Source of the DNA: Xylocopa sonorina
Lineage: Eukaryota; Arthropoda; Insecta; Hymenoptera; Apidae
Assembly: GCF_050948175.1 (NCBI RefSeq)
Contig: NC_135194.1
Location: 4,766,033 to 4,830,032, forward strand
DNA: 64,000 bases
Direction of reading: 5' to 3'
In this document: one piece after another, positions 34,255 to 48,034 of the stretch
How the letters are laid out: each line of letters opens with the position of its first letter
Numbering within the stretch: position 1 is the first letter of the stretch
Made by a program: the position numbers and the translations under genes
Notes under the pieces: generated by a model
The model's database searches: none
The model's input: the letters and a program-made list of their open reading frames with translations, nothing else
Told to the model about the DNA's origin: nothing

Positions 34255-36129
34255 TGTAACGTCAGGCGTACCGCCTGCCACCCTCCGGCGTCCACCTCAT
34301 CATCCCCAGCATCCGTATCCGGAGCCCCTGCACACGGGCCACCCGCCGACTCGCCGTCCCTACAGAAGGAGACAAAGGTACGAGAGGGAAGAAGGATGCA
34401 GCATGCCGCGCCCACGCGCGATCTCCACACACGAGGGGGAGGGCTTCACCCCGTATTACGAGGGCGAGGAGCTCTCCGACACGTACTGGGTCGAATCCCC
34501 AGCGATCACGAAGCCCTATACGTACTTCTCGTACATGTGGGACTAGAATAAGCACACTACTCACATTTGTACATACACACCAACACACACCTAGATTTAA
34601 GTAAATATATGTATATATTTTATTCATGCACGGCTATGTTCCGTGCACTCGCGCGCACACTCGACGCTCGCGGCTCACGCTTAACGCGGGCCGCGCCCCA
34701 CTCCGAACGGCCGCCCCACCACGAGGGCCGAGCGGCCGCCCTACTCCGACCGTCCGCCCCACCGCGAGGGCCCAGCGACTCGCGCGCCGCGCGACCCGAG
34801 GAGGTCGCGGACGCGAGATCCGAGAGTCAGTTCCAATCTCACCTCCGAACGGGAGAGTTGCTAACTCATCTCCGAACCGACGAGTTCCTAACTCGCCTCC
34901 AGCATCCGAACGATGCACTTTCGATCCGAGCAATAGGCTCATTCGCAACGAGCAATTAGCTCTAATGCATTCGTCTCTATCCATACTCCCATAGCGGAGT
35001 CCATTCGATACTTATACTATTTCTAATTCTCATTGTAATCGCTAGTCAGTAACTTAGAATTTAGTCAAGTGTATCTAGTATAGTGAAATCATAGAATATA
35101 GTTTATTTTTACCAGATTCAAAGTATCTTTATTCGAGTTCAAATTCAATTCCTTAATTCTACTCCACGGGTACGCTCGCGATTATTCTATTTCTATATCT
35201 CATCTGCGATAGTCTTGAGGCTCGACGACTAGAGCGAACCAGCGCTTAGTTGCTCCATCCTCACTTCTACCGTGTACAGAATATCTTGCGCCCAGGTTGA
35301 TCCCGGTAAGCTAGAGCGAACCAACGCTTAGCCGCGCCGTACTCGACCGAAGTTCAAGTATTCTCGACGAGCCTTGCACCTCCGACAAAGCGTACACGCC
35401 GCGCGGGGAGGAGAGAGTTTATTCGTCGTCTCACTCGGGAATACGTGGGTGATGCACCAGAATATTCAATTTCCTGCGTTCGAGTCCTGGTTCCTGTGAA
35501 GGAGGTTTCCTTCGCCGCACGACCCGTACCTACGTTCCAGCCGTACGCCGCCGCCATCCCGGTTGCGGATCCAAGGCGCTCCAGGTACCTAGAAAGAGAA
35601 ATCAGACAGCGGAATCAAGCCTTCGCAAGGTAAGTTTAGTGTTAATTACCGTTTTATCGAGTCCGAAACGCCAACGAACCCGGTCCGGACGCAATTCGCG
35701 TTATTTACGGGAACGGTTACGACTTTGTGCCACCGTTGCGAGCGCAACCGCACCTCGGGACGTGACACATGGTAAGATATTATATGATTTGCGATGTGTT
35801 ATGTATTCCTCGTCTACACTTCAAATGAATATAAATGCGACACTTCCTTGCAAGGAAATAGCGTTTGCAGATGTCTACGTATCGAAGCAATAGAGTTCAA
35901 ATGCTGCTTAAAACGAGATATTGCATCTCATATCTATGTTTCATGATAAGATATAATATAATTTTGCGAAGTGTCATGTATTGTTCGTCTACACTTCAAA
36001 TGAATGTGAATGCGACACTTCCTCGCTAGGAAATAGCGTTTGCAGATGTCACGTATCGTAGCAATGGAGTTCTTATGATTCTTAAAACGCGATATCGCAT
36101 CTCAATTCTATGCTTCATGGTAAGATATA
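33644..36129. repeat. about 2.5-kb duplication carrying the LTR, copy B
   Basis: Second copy of 29170-31655. It ends on the right where copy A reads ATATGGTTTGCG and this copy reads ATATGATTTGCG. Confidence 0.87.
34255..35767. mobile_element. solo LTR-like insertion, copy 2, 1513 bp
   Basis: Same length, same ends and same CATG target duplication (34251-34254 and 35768-35771) as copy 1. I found one substitution between the copies, T at 31233 against A at 35707. The same satellite flanks it on both sides (29.17-31.65 kb matches 33.64-36.13 kb), so it is a passenger of an array duplication and not an independent insertion. All internal repeats and short open frames of copy 1 are conserved at an offset of 4474 bp. 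Confidence 0.68.
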
Positions 36130-36547
36130 ATATGATTTGCGAAGTGTTATGTATTCCTCGTCTACACTTCAAATGAATGTAAATGTGACACTTCCTTGCA
36201 AAGAAATAGCGTTTGCAGATGTCTACGTATCGTAGCAATAGTGTTCTAATGCTTCTTAAAACGCGATATCGCATCCCATTTCAATGTTTCATGGTAAGAT
36301 ATTATATGATTTGCGATGTGTTATGTATTCCTCGTCTACACTTCAAATGAATATAAATGCGACACTTCCTTGCAAGGAAATAGCGTTTGCAGATGTCTAC
36401 GTATCGAAGCAATAGAGTTCAAATGCTGCTTAAAACGAGATATTGCATCTCATATCTATGTTTCATGATAAGATATAATATAATTTTGCGAAGTGTCATG
36501 TATTCCTCGTTTACACTTCAAATGAATGTGAATGCGATACTTCCTCG

Positions 36548-36566
36548 CTAGGAAATAGAGTTCTAA
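36548..36566. repeat. monomer with 32-bp internal deletion
   Basis: GCTAGGAAATAG runs directly into AGTTCTAATG, missing the 32 bases between the two AATAG copies of a normal monomer. The CTACG-TAT-CGTAG dyad lies in the lost piece. The short direct repeat at the junction points to slippage or end-joining at microhomology. Confidence 0.88.
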
Positions 36567-39500
36567 TGCTTCTTAAAACGCGATATCGCATCTCATTTCT
36601 ATGTTTCATGGTAAGATATAATATGATTTGCGAAGTGTCATGTATTCCTCGTCTACACTTCAAATGATTGTGAATGCGATACTTCCTCGCTAGTAAATAG
36701 CGTTTGCAGATGTCTACGTATCGTAGCAATAGCTCTCTAATGCTTCTTAAAACGCGATATCGCATCTCATTTCTATGTGTCATGGTAAGATATAATATTC
36801 ATTGCGAAGCGTTATGCATTCCTCGTCTACGATTCAAATGAATGTAAATGCGACACTTCCTTGCAAGGAAATAGCGTTTGCAGATGTCTACGTATCGTAG
36901 CAATAGAGTTCTTATGATTCTTAAAACGCGATATCGCATCTCATTTCTATGTTTCATGGTATGATATAATATGATTTGCCAAGTGTTATGTATTCCTCGT
37001 CTACACTTCATATGAATGTAAATGCGACACTTCCTTGCAAGGAAATAGCGTTTGCAGATGTCTACCTATCGTAGCAATAGAGTTCTAATGCTTCTTAAAA
37101 CGCGATATCGCATCTCATTTCTATGTTTCATGGTAAGATATAATATGATTTGCGAAGTGTTATGTATTCCTCGTCTACACTTCAAATGAATGTAAATGCG
37201 ACTCTTCCTTGCAAGGAAATAGCGTTTGCAGATGTCACGTATCGTAGCAATGGAGTTCTTATGATTCTTAAAACGCGATATCGCATCTCAATTCTATGCT
37301 TCATGGTAAGATATAATATGATTTGCGAAGTGTTATGTATTCTTCGTCTACACTTCAAATGAATGTAAATGCGACACTTCCTTGCAAAGAAATAGCGTCT
37401 GCAGATGTCTAGGTATCGTAGCAATAATGTTCAAATGCTTTTTAAAACGAGATATAGCATCTTATATCTATGTTTCATAATAAGATATAATATTCATTGC
37501 GAAGTGTTATGTATTCCTCGTCTACACTTCAAATGAATGTAAATGCGACACTTCCTTGCAAAGAAATAGCGTTTGCAGATGTCTACGTGTCGTAGCAATA
37601 GATTTTTAATGCTTCTTAAAACGCGATATCGCATCTCATTTCTATGTTTCATGGTAAGATATAATATGATCTGCGAAGTGTTATGTATTCCTCGTCTACA
37701 CTTCAAATGAATGTGAATGCCACACTTCCTCGCTAGGAAATAGCGTTTGCAGATGTCTACGTATCGTAGCAATAGATTTTTAATGCTTCTTAAAACGCGA
37801 TATCGCATCTCATTTCTATGTTTCATGGTAAGATGTAATATGATTTGCGAAGTGTTATGTATTCCTCGTCTACACTTCAAATGAATGTAAATGTGACACT
37901 TCCTTGCAAGGAAATAGCGTTTGCAGATGTCTACGTATCGAAGCAATAGAGTTCAAATGCTGCTTAAAACGAGATATTGCATCTCATATCTATGTTTCAT
38001 GATAAGATATATTATAATTTTGCGAAGTGTCATGTATTCCTCGTCTACACTTCAAATGAATGTGAATGCGACACTTCCTCGCTAGGAAATAGCGTTTGCA
38101 GATGTCACGTATCGTAGCAATGGAGTTCTTATGATTCTTAAAACGCGATATCGCATCTCAATTCTATGCTTCATGGTAAGATATAATATGGTTTGCGAAG
38201 TGTCATGTATTCCTCGTCTACACTTCAAATGAATGTGAATGCGATACTTCCTCGCTAGGAAATAGCGTTTGCAGATGTCTACGTATCGTAGCAATAGAGT
38301 TCTAATGCTTCTTAAAACGCGATATCGCATCTCATTTCTATGTTTCATGGTAAGATATAATATGATTTGCGAAGTGTCATGTATTCCTCGTCTACACTTC
38401 AAATGATTGTGAATGCGATACTTCCTCGCTAGTAAATAGCGTTTGCAGATGTCTACGTATCGTAGCAGTAGCTCTCTAATGCTTCTTAAAACGCGATATC
38501 GCATCTCATTTCTATGTGTCATGGTAAGATATAATATTCATTGCGAAGCGTTATGCATTCCTCGTCTACGATTCAAATGAAAGTAAATGCGACACTTCCT
38601 TGCAAGGAAATAGCGTTTGCAGATGTCTACGTATCGTAGCAATAGAGTTCTTATGATTCTTAAAACGCGATATCGCATCTCATTTCTATGTTTCATGGTA
38701 AGATATAATATGATTTGCGATGTGTCATGTATTCCTCGTCTACACTTCAAATGAATGTGAATGCGACACTTCCTCGCTAGGAAATAGCGTTTGCAGATGT
38801 CTACGTATCGTAGCAATAGAGTTCTTATGATTCTTAAAACGCGATATCGCATCTCATTTCTATGTTTCATGGTAAGATATAATATGATTTGCGAAGTGTT
38901 ATGTATTCCTCGTCTACACTTCAAACGAATGTAAATGCGACACTTCCTTGCTAGGAAATAGCGTCTGCAGATGTCTAGGTATCGTGGCGATAGAGTTCTA
39001 ATGCTTCTTAAAACGCGATATCGCATCTCAGTTCTATGCTTCGTGGTAAGAAGTAATATGATTTGCGAAGTGTTATTTATTCCTCGTCTACACTTCAAAT
39101 GAATTTAAATGCGACAGTTCCTTGCAAGGAAATAGCGTTTGCAGATGTCTACGTATCGTAGCAATAGAGTTCTTATGATTCTTAAAACGCGATATCGCAT
39201 CTCATTTCTATGGTTCATGGTAAGATATAATATGATTTGCGAAGTGTTATGCATTCCTCGTCTACGATGCAAATGAATGTAAATGCGACACTTCCTTGCA
39301 AGGGAATAGCGTTTACAGATGTCTAGGTATCGTAGCGATAGAGTTCTAATGCTTCTTAAAACGCGATATCGCATCTCATTTCCATGTTTCATGGTAAGAT
39401 ATAATATGATTTGCGAAGTGTTATGTATTCCTCGTCTACGAGTCAAATGAATGTAAATGCGACACTTCCTTGCAAGGAAATAGCGTCTGCAGATGTCTAG

Positions 39501-41710
39501 GTACCGTAGCGATAGAGTTCTAATGCTTCTTAATACGAAATATTGCATCTCATATCTATGTTTCATGATAAGATATAATATTCATTGCGAAGTGTTATGT
39601 ATTCCTCGTCTACGAGTCAAATGAATGTAAATGCGACACTTCCTTGCAAGGAAATAGCGTCTGCAGATGTCTAGGTACCGTAGCGATAGAGTTCTAATGC
39701 TTCTTAATACGAAATATTGCATCTCATATCTATGTTTCATGATAAGATATAATATTCATTGCGAAGTGTTAAGCATTCCTCGTCTACGATTCAAATGAAT
39801 GTAAATGCGACACTTCCTTGCAAGGAAATAGCGTTTGCAGATGTCACGTATCGTAGCAATGGAGTTCTTATGATTCTTAAAACGCGATATCGCATCTCAT
39901 ATCTATGTTTCATGATAAGATATAATATAATTTTGCGAAGTGTCATGTATTCCTCGTCTACACTTCAAATGAATGTGAATGCGACACTTCCTCGCTAGGA
40001 AATAGCGTTTGCAGATGTCACGTATCGTAGCAATGGAGTTCTTATGATTCTTAAAACGCGATATCGCATCTCAATTCTATGCTTCATGGTAAGATATAAT
40101 ATGATTTGCGAAGTGTTATGTATTCTTCGTCTACACTTCAAATGAATGTAAATGCGACACTTCCTTGCAAAGAAATAGCGTTTGCAGTTGTCTACGTATC
40201 GTAGCAATAGATTTCTAATGCTTCTTAAAACGCGATGTCGCATCTCATTTCTATGTTTCATGGTAAGATATAATATGATATGCGAAGTGTTATGTATTCC
40301 TCGTCTACACTTCATATGAATGTAAATGCGACACTTCCTCGCTAGGAAATAGCGTTTGCAGATGTCTACGTATCGTAGCAATAGCTTTCTAATGCTTCTT
40401 AAACCGCGATATCGCATCTCATTTCTATGTTTCATGGTAAGATATAATATGATTTGCGAAGTGTCATGCATTCCTCGTCTACGCTTCAAATGAATGTAAA
40501 TGCGACACTTCCTTGCTAGGAAATAGCGTCTGCAGATGTCTAGGAATCGTAGCAATAATGTTCAAATGCTATTTAAAACGAGATATAGCATCTTATATCT
40601 ATGTTTCATAATAAGATATAATATTCATTGCGAAGTGTTAAGCATTCCTCGTCTACGATGCAAATGAATGTAAATGCGACACTTCCTTGCAAGGGAATAG
40701 CGTTTGCAGATGTCTAGGTATCGTAGCGATAGAGTTCTAATGCTTCTTAAAACGCGATATCGCATCTCATTTCCATGTTTCATGGTAAGATATAATATGA
40801 TTTGCGAAGTGTTATGTATTCCTCGTCTACGAGTCAAATGAATGTAAATGCGACACTTCCTTGCAAGGAAATAGCGTCTGCAGATGTCTAGGTACCGTAG
40901 CGATAGAGTTCTAATGCTTCTTAATACGAAATATTGCATCTCATATCTATGTTTCATGATAAGATATAATATTCATTGCGAAGCGTTATGCATTCCTCGT
41001 CTACACTTCAAATGAATGTGAATGCGACACTTCCTCGCTAGGAAATAGCGTTTGCAGATGTCTACGTATCGTAGCAATAGAGTTCTTATGATTCTTAAAA
41101 CGCGATATCGCATCTCATTTCTATCTTTCATGGTAAGATATAATATGATTTGCGAAGTGTTATGTATTCCTCGTCTACGATTCAAATGAATGTAAATGCG
41201 ACACTTCCTTGCAAGGAAATAGCGTTTGCAGATGTCACGTATCGTAGCAATGGAGTTCTTATGATTCTTAAAACGCGATATCGCATCTCAATTCTATGCT
41301 TCATGGTAAGATATAATATGATTTGCGAAGTGTTATGTATTCTTCGTCTACACTTCAAATGAATGTAAATGCGACACTTCCTTGCAAGGAAATAGCGTTT
41401 GCAGTTGTCTACGTATCGTAGCAATAGATTTCTAATGCTTCTTAAAACGCGATGTCGCATCTCATTTCTATGTTTCATGGTAAGATATAATATGATATGC
41501 GAAGTGTTATGTATTCCTCGTCTACACTTCATATGAATGTAAATGTGATACTTCCTCGCTAGGAGATAGCGTTTGCAGATGTCTACGTATCGTAGCAATA
41601 GCTTTCTAATGCTTCTTAAAACGCGATATCGCATCTCATTTCCATGTTTCATGGTAAGATATAATATGATTTGCGAAGTGTTATGTATTCCTCGTCTACA
41701 CTTCATATGA

Positions 41711-43031
41711 ATGTAAATGCGACACTTCCTTGCAAAGAAATAGCGTTTGCAGATGTCTACGTGTCGTAGCAATAGATTTCTAATGCTTCTTAAAACGCGA
41801 TATCGCATCTCATTTCTATGTTTCATGGTAAGATATAATATGATCTGCGAAGTGTTATGTATTCCTCGTCTACACTTCAAATGAATGTGAATGCCACACT
41901 TCCTCGCTAGGAAATAGCGTTTGCAGATGTCTACGTATCGTAGCAATAGATTTTTAATGCTTCTTAAAACGCGATATCGCATCTCATTTCTATGTTTCAT
42001 GGTAAGATGTAATATGATTTGCGAAGTGTTATGTATTCCTCGTCTACACTTCAAATGAATGTAAATGTGACACTTTCTTGCAAAGAAATAGCGTTTGCAG
42101 ATGTCTACGTATCGTAGCAATAGTGTTCTAATGCTTCTTAAAACGCGATATCGCATCCCATTTCTATGTTTCATGGTAAGATATTATATGATTTGCGATG
42201 TGTTATGTATTCCTCGTCTACACTTCAAATGAATATAAATGCGACACTTCCTTGCAAGGAAATAGCGTTTGCAGATGTCTACGTATCGAAGCAATAGAGT
42301 TCAAATGCTGCTTAAAACGAGATATTGCATCTCATATCTATGTTTCATGATAAGATATAATATAATTTTGCGAAGTGTCATGTATTCCTCGTCTACACTT
42401 CAAATGAATGTGAATGCGACACTTCCTCTCTAGGAAATAGCGTTTGCAGATGTCACGTATCGTAGCAATGGAGTTCTTATGATTCTTAAAACGCGATATC
42501 GCATCTCAATTCTATGCTTCATGGTAAGATATAATATGGTTTGCGAAGTGTTATGTATTCCTCGTCTACACTTCAAATGAATGTAAATGCGACACTTCCT
42601 TGCAAAGAAATAGCGTTTGCAGATGTCTACGTGTCGTAGCAATAGATTTCTAATGCTTCTTAAAACGCGATATCGCATCTCATTTCTATGTTTCATGGTA
42701 AGATATAATATGATCTGCGAAGTGTTATGTATTCCTCGTCTACACTTCAAATGAATGTGAATGCCACACTTCCTCGCTAGGAAATAGCGTTTGCAGATGT
42801 CTACGTATCGTAGCAATAGATTTTTAATGCTTCTTAAAACGCGATATCGCATCTCATTTCTATGTTTCATGGTAAGATGTAATATGATTTGCGAAGTGTT
42901 ATGTATTCCTCGTCTACACTTCAAATGAATGTAAATGTGACACTTCCTTGCAAAGAAATAGCGTTTGCAGATGTCTACGTATCGTAGCAATAGTGTTCTA
43001 ATGCTTCTTAAAACGCGATATCGCATCTCAT
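41711..43031. repeat. duplication at a five-monomer offset
   Basis: About 41.71-42.17 kb matches 42.58-43.04 kb at an offset of 870 bp (5 x 174). Shared markers are ACGTGTCGTAG, GATCTGCG, AATGCCACAC and GATGTAATATG. Confidence 0.8.
42101..42190. other. empty paralogue of the LTR insertion site
   Basis: Shows the same local context that flanks the LTRs (AATAGTGTTCTAATG, CGCATCCCATTTC, GATATTATATG) but reads TTTCATGGTAAG straight through, with a single CATG at 42172-42175. It supports the LTR boundaries and the 4-bp duplication. The same empty context recurs near 54330. Confidence 0.85.
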
Positions 43032-44099
43032 TTCTATGTTTCATGGTATGATATAATATGATTTGCCAAGTGTTATGTATTCCTCGACTACACTTCATAT
43101 GAATGTAAATGCGACACTTCCTTGCAAGGAAATAGCGTTTGCAGATGTCTACCTATCGTAGCAATAGAGTTCTAATGCTTCTTAAAACGCGATATCGCAT
43201 CTCATTTCTATGTTTCATGGTAAGATATAATATGATTTGCGAAGTGTTATGTATTCCTCGTCAACACTTCAAATGAATGTAAATGCGAAACTTCCTTGCA
43301 AGGAAATAGCGTTTGCAGATGTCTACGTATCGTAGCAATAGAGTTCTTATGATTCTTAAAACGCGATATCGCATCTCATTTCTATGTTTCATGCTAAGAT
43401 ATAATATTCATTGCGATGTGTTATGCATTCCTCGTCTACGATTCAAATGAATGTAAATGCGACACTTCCTTGCAAGGAAATAGCGTTTGCAGATGTCTAG
43501 GTATCGTAGCAATAGAGTTCTTATGATTCTTAAAACGCGATATCGCATCTCATTTCTATGTTTCATGATAAGATATAATATTCATTGCGAAGTGTTATGC
43601 ATTCCTCGTCTACGATTCAAATGAATGTAAATGCGACACTTCCTTGCAAGGAAATAGCGTTTGCAGATGTCTAGGTATGGTAGCAATAGAGTTCTAATGC
43701 TTCTTAAAACGCGATATCGCAGCTCAGTTCTATGTTTCATGGCAAGATATAATATGATTTGCGAAGTGTTTAGTATTCCTCGTCTACACTTCATATGAAT
43801 GTAAATGCGACATTTCCTTGCAAGGAAATAGCGTTTGCAGATGTCTACGTATCGTAGCATTAGAGTTCTTATGATTCTTAAAACGCGATATCGCATCTCA
43901 TTTCTATGTTTCATGGTAAGATATAATATGATTTGCGAAGTGTTATGTATTCCTCGTTTACACTTCATATGAATGTAAATGCGACACTTCCTTGCAAGGA
44001 AATAGCGTTTGCAGATGTCTACCTATCTTAGCAATAGGGTTCTAATGCTTCTTAAAACGCGATATCGCATCTCATTTCTATGGTTCATGGTAAGATATA

Positions 44100-46524
44100 A
44101 TATGATTAGCGAAGTGTTATGCATTCCTCGTCTACGATTCAAATGAATGTAAATGCGACACTTCCTTGCAAGGAAATAGCGTTTGCAGATGTCTAGGTAT
44201 CGTAGCAATAGAGTTCTAATGCTTCTTAAAACGCGATATCGCATCTCATTTCCATGTTTCATGGTAAGATATAATATGATTTGCGAAGTGTTATGTATTC
44301 CTCGTCTACACTTCATATGAATGTAAATGCGACACTTCCTTGCAAGGAATTAGCGTTTGCAGATGTCTACCTATCTTAGCAATAGAGTTCTAATGCTTCT
44401 TAAAACGCGATATCGCATCTCATTTCTATGGTTCATGGTAAGATATAATATGATTAGCGAAGTGTTATGCATTCCTCGTCTACGATTCAAATGAATGTAA
44501 ATGCGACACTTCCTTGCAAGGAAATAGCGTTTGCAGATGTCCAGGTATCGTAGCGATAGTGTTCTAATGCTTCTTAAAACGCGATATCGCATCTCATTTC
44601 CATGTTTCATGGTAAGATATAATATGATTTGCGAAGTGTTATGTATTCCTCGTCTACACTTCATATGAATGTAAATGCGACACTTCCTTGCAAGGAAATA
44701 GCGTTTGCAGATGTCTACGTATCGTAGCAATAGAGTTCTTATGATTTTTAAAACGCGATATCGCATCTCATTTCTATGTTTCATGGTAAGATATAATATT
44801 CATTGCGAAGCGTTATGCATTCCTCGTCTACGATTCAAATGAATGTAAATGCGACACTTCCTTGCAAGGAAATAGCGTTTGCAGATGTCTACGTATCGTA
44901 GCAATAGAGTTCTTATGATTCTTAAAACGCGATATCGCATCTCATTTCTATGTTTCCTGGTAAGATATAATATGATTTGCGAAGTGTCATGTATTCCTCG
45001 TCTACACTTCAAATGAATGTGAATGCGACACTTCCTCGCTAGGAAATAGCGTTTGCAGATGTCTACGTATCGTAGCAATAGAGTTCTTATGATTCTTAAA
45101 ACGCGATATCGCATCTCATTTCTATGTTTCATGGTAAGATATAATATGATTTGCGAAGTGTTATGTATTCCTAGTCTGCACTTCAAATGAATGTAAATGC
45201 GACACTCCCTTGCAAAGAAATAGCGTTTGCAGATGTCTAGGTATCGTAGCAATAGAGTTCTAATGCTTCTTAAAACGCGATATCGCATCTCATTTGTATG
45301 TTTCATGGTAAGATATAATATGATTTGCGAAGTGTTATGTATTCCTCGTCTGCACTTCAAATGAATGTAAATGCGACACTTCCTTGCAAGGAAATAGCGT
45401 TTGCAGATGTCTAGGTATCGTAGCAATAGAGTTCTAATGCTTCTTAAAACGCGATATCGCATCTCATTTCTATGTTTCATGGTAAGATATAATATGATTT
45501 GCGAAGTGTTATGTATTCCTCGTCTGCACTTCAAATGAATGTAAATGCGACACTTCCTTGCAAGGAAATAACGTTTGCAGATGTCTAGGTATCGTAGCAA
45601 TAGAGTTCTAATGCTTCTTAAAACGCGATATCGCATCTCATTTCTATGGTTCATGGTAAGATATAATATGATTTGCGAAGTGTTATGCATTCCTCGTCTA
45701 CGATGCAAATGAATGTTAATGCGACACTTCCTTGCAAGGAAATAGCGTTTGCAGATGTCTAGGTACCGTAGCGATAGAGTTCTAATGCATCTTAATACGA
45801 AATATTTCATCTCATATCTATGTTTCATGATAAGATATAATATTCATTGCGAAGTGTTATGCATTCCTCGTCTACGATTCAAATGAATGTAAATGCGACA
45901 CTTCCTTGCAAGGAAATAGCGTTTGCAGATGTCTAGGTATCGTAGCAATAGAGTTCTAATGCTTCTTAAAACGCGATATCGCATCTCATTTCCATGTTTC
46001 ATGGTAAGATATAATATGATTTGCGAAGTGTTATGTATTCCTCGTCTACACTTCATATGAATGTAAATGCGACACTTCCTTGCAAGGAATTAGCGTTTGC
46101 AGATGTCTACCTATCTTAGCAATAGAGTTCTAATGCTTCTTAAAACGCGATATCGCATCTCATTTCTATGGTTCATGGTAAGATATAATATGATTAGCGA
46201 AGTGTTATGCATTCCTCGTCTACGATTCAAATGAATGTAAATGCGACACTTCCTTGCAAGGAAATAGCGTTTGCAGATGTCTAGGTATCGTAGCGATAGT
46301 GTTCTAATGCTTCTTAAAACGCGATATCGCATCTCATTTCCATGTTTCATGGTAAGATATAATATGATTTGCGAAGTGTTATGTATTCCTCGTCTACACT
46401 TCATATGAATGTAAATGCGACACTTCCTTGCAAGGAAATAGCGTTTGCAGATGTCTACGTATCGTAGCAATAGAGTTCTTATGATTCTTAAAACGCGATA
46501 TCGCATCTCATTTCTATGTTTCAT
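44100..46524. repeat. duplication at a ten-monomer offset
   Basis: About 44.10-44.78 kb matches 45.84-46.52 kb at an offset of 1740 bp (10 x 174), with shared GATTAGCGAAG, TTTCCATGTTTC and TATCTTAGC variants. Related stretches recur near 49.1 and 52.2 kb. Confidence 0.78.
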
Positions 46525-48034
46525 GGTAAGATATAATATTCATTGCGAAGCGTTATGCATTCCTCGTCTACGATTCAAATGAATGTAAATGCGACACTTC
46601 CTTGCAAGGAAATAGCGTTTGCAGATGTCTACGTATCGTAGCAATAGAGTTCTTATGATTCTTAAAACGCGATATCGCATCTCATTTCTATGTTTCATGG
46701 TAAGATATAATATGATTTGCGAAGTGTTATGTATTCCTAGTCTGCACTTCAAATGAATGTAAATGCGACACTCCCTTGCAAAGAAATAGCGTTTGCAGAT
46801 GTCTAGGTATCGTAGCAATAGAGTTCTAATGCTTCTTAAAACGCGATATCGCATCTCATTTCTATGTTTCATGGTAAGATATAATATGATTTGCGAAGTG
46901 TTATGTATTCCTCGTCTGCACTTCAAATGAATGTAAATGCGACACTTCCTTGCAAGGAAATAGCGTTTGCAGATGTCTAGGTATCGTACCAATAGAGTTC
47001 TAATGCTTCTTAAAACGCGATATCGTATCTCATTTCTATGTTTCCTGGTAAGATATAATATGATCTGCGAAGTGTTATGTATTCCTCGTCTACACTTCAA
47101 ATGAATGTGAATGCCACACTTCCTCGCTAGGAAATAGCGTTTGCAGATGTCTACGTATCGTAGCAATAGATTTTTAATGCTTCTTAAAACGCGATATCGC
47201 ATCTCATTTCTATGTTTCATGGTAAGATATTATATGATTTGCGATGTGTTATGTATTCCTCGTCTACACTTCAAATGAATATAAATGCGACACTTCCTTG
47301 CAAGGAAATAGCGTTTGCAGATGTCTACGTATAGAAGCAATAGAGTTCAAATGCTGCTTAAAACGAGATATTGCATCTCATATCTATGTTTCATGATAAG
47401 ATATAATATAATTTTGCGATGTGTCATGTATTCCTCGTCTACACTTCAAATGAATGTGAATGCGACACTTCCTCGCTAGGAAATAGCGTTTGCAGATGTC
47501 ACGTATCGTAGCAATGGAGTTCTTATGATTCTTAAAACGCGATATCGCATCTCAATTCTATGTTTCATGGTAAGATATAATATGATTTGCGAAGTGTTAT
47601 GTATTCCTCGTCTAACACTTCAAATGAATGTAAATGCGACATTTCCTTGCAAAGAAATAGCGTTTGCAGATGTCTACGTGTCGTAGCAATAGATTTCTAA
47701 TGCTTCTTAAAACGCGATATCGCATCTCATTTCTATGTTTCATGGTAAGATATAATATGATTTGCGAAGTGTTATGTATTCCTCGTTTACACTTCATATG
47801 AATGTAAATGCGACACTTCCTTGCAAGGAAATAGCGTTTGCAGATGTCTACCTATCTTAGCAATAGAGTTCTAATGCTTCTTAAAACGCGATATCGCATC
47901 TCATTTCTATGGTTCATGGTAAGATATAATATGATTAGCGAAGTGTTATGCATTCCTCGTCTACGATTCAAATGAATGTAAATGCGACACTTCCTTGCAA
48001 GGAAATAGCGTTTGCAGATGTCTAGGTATCGTAG

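Noticed and set aside
29781..35767. The two LTR-like copies as the two LTRs of one full-length retrotransposon
   Set aside because: Each copy has its own CATG on both sides, and the sequence between them is ordinary satellite, not retroelement internal sequence.
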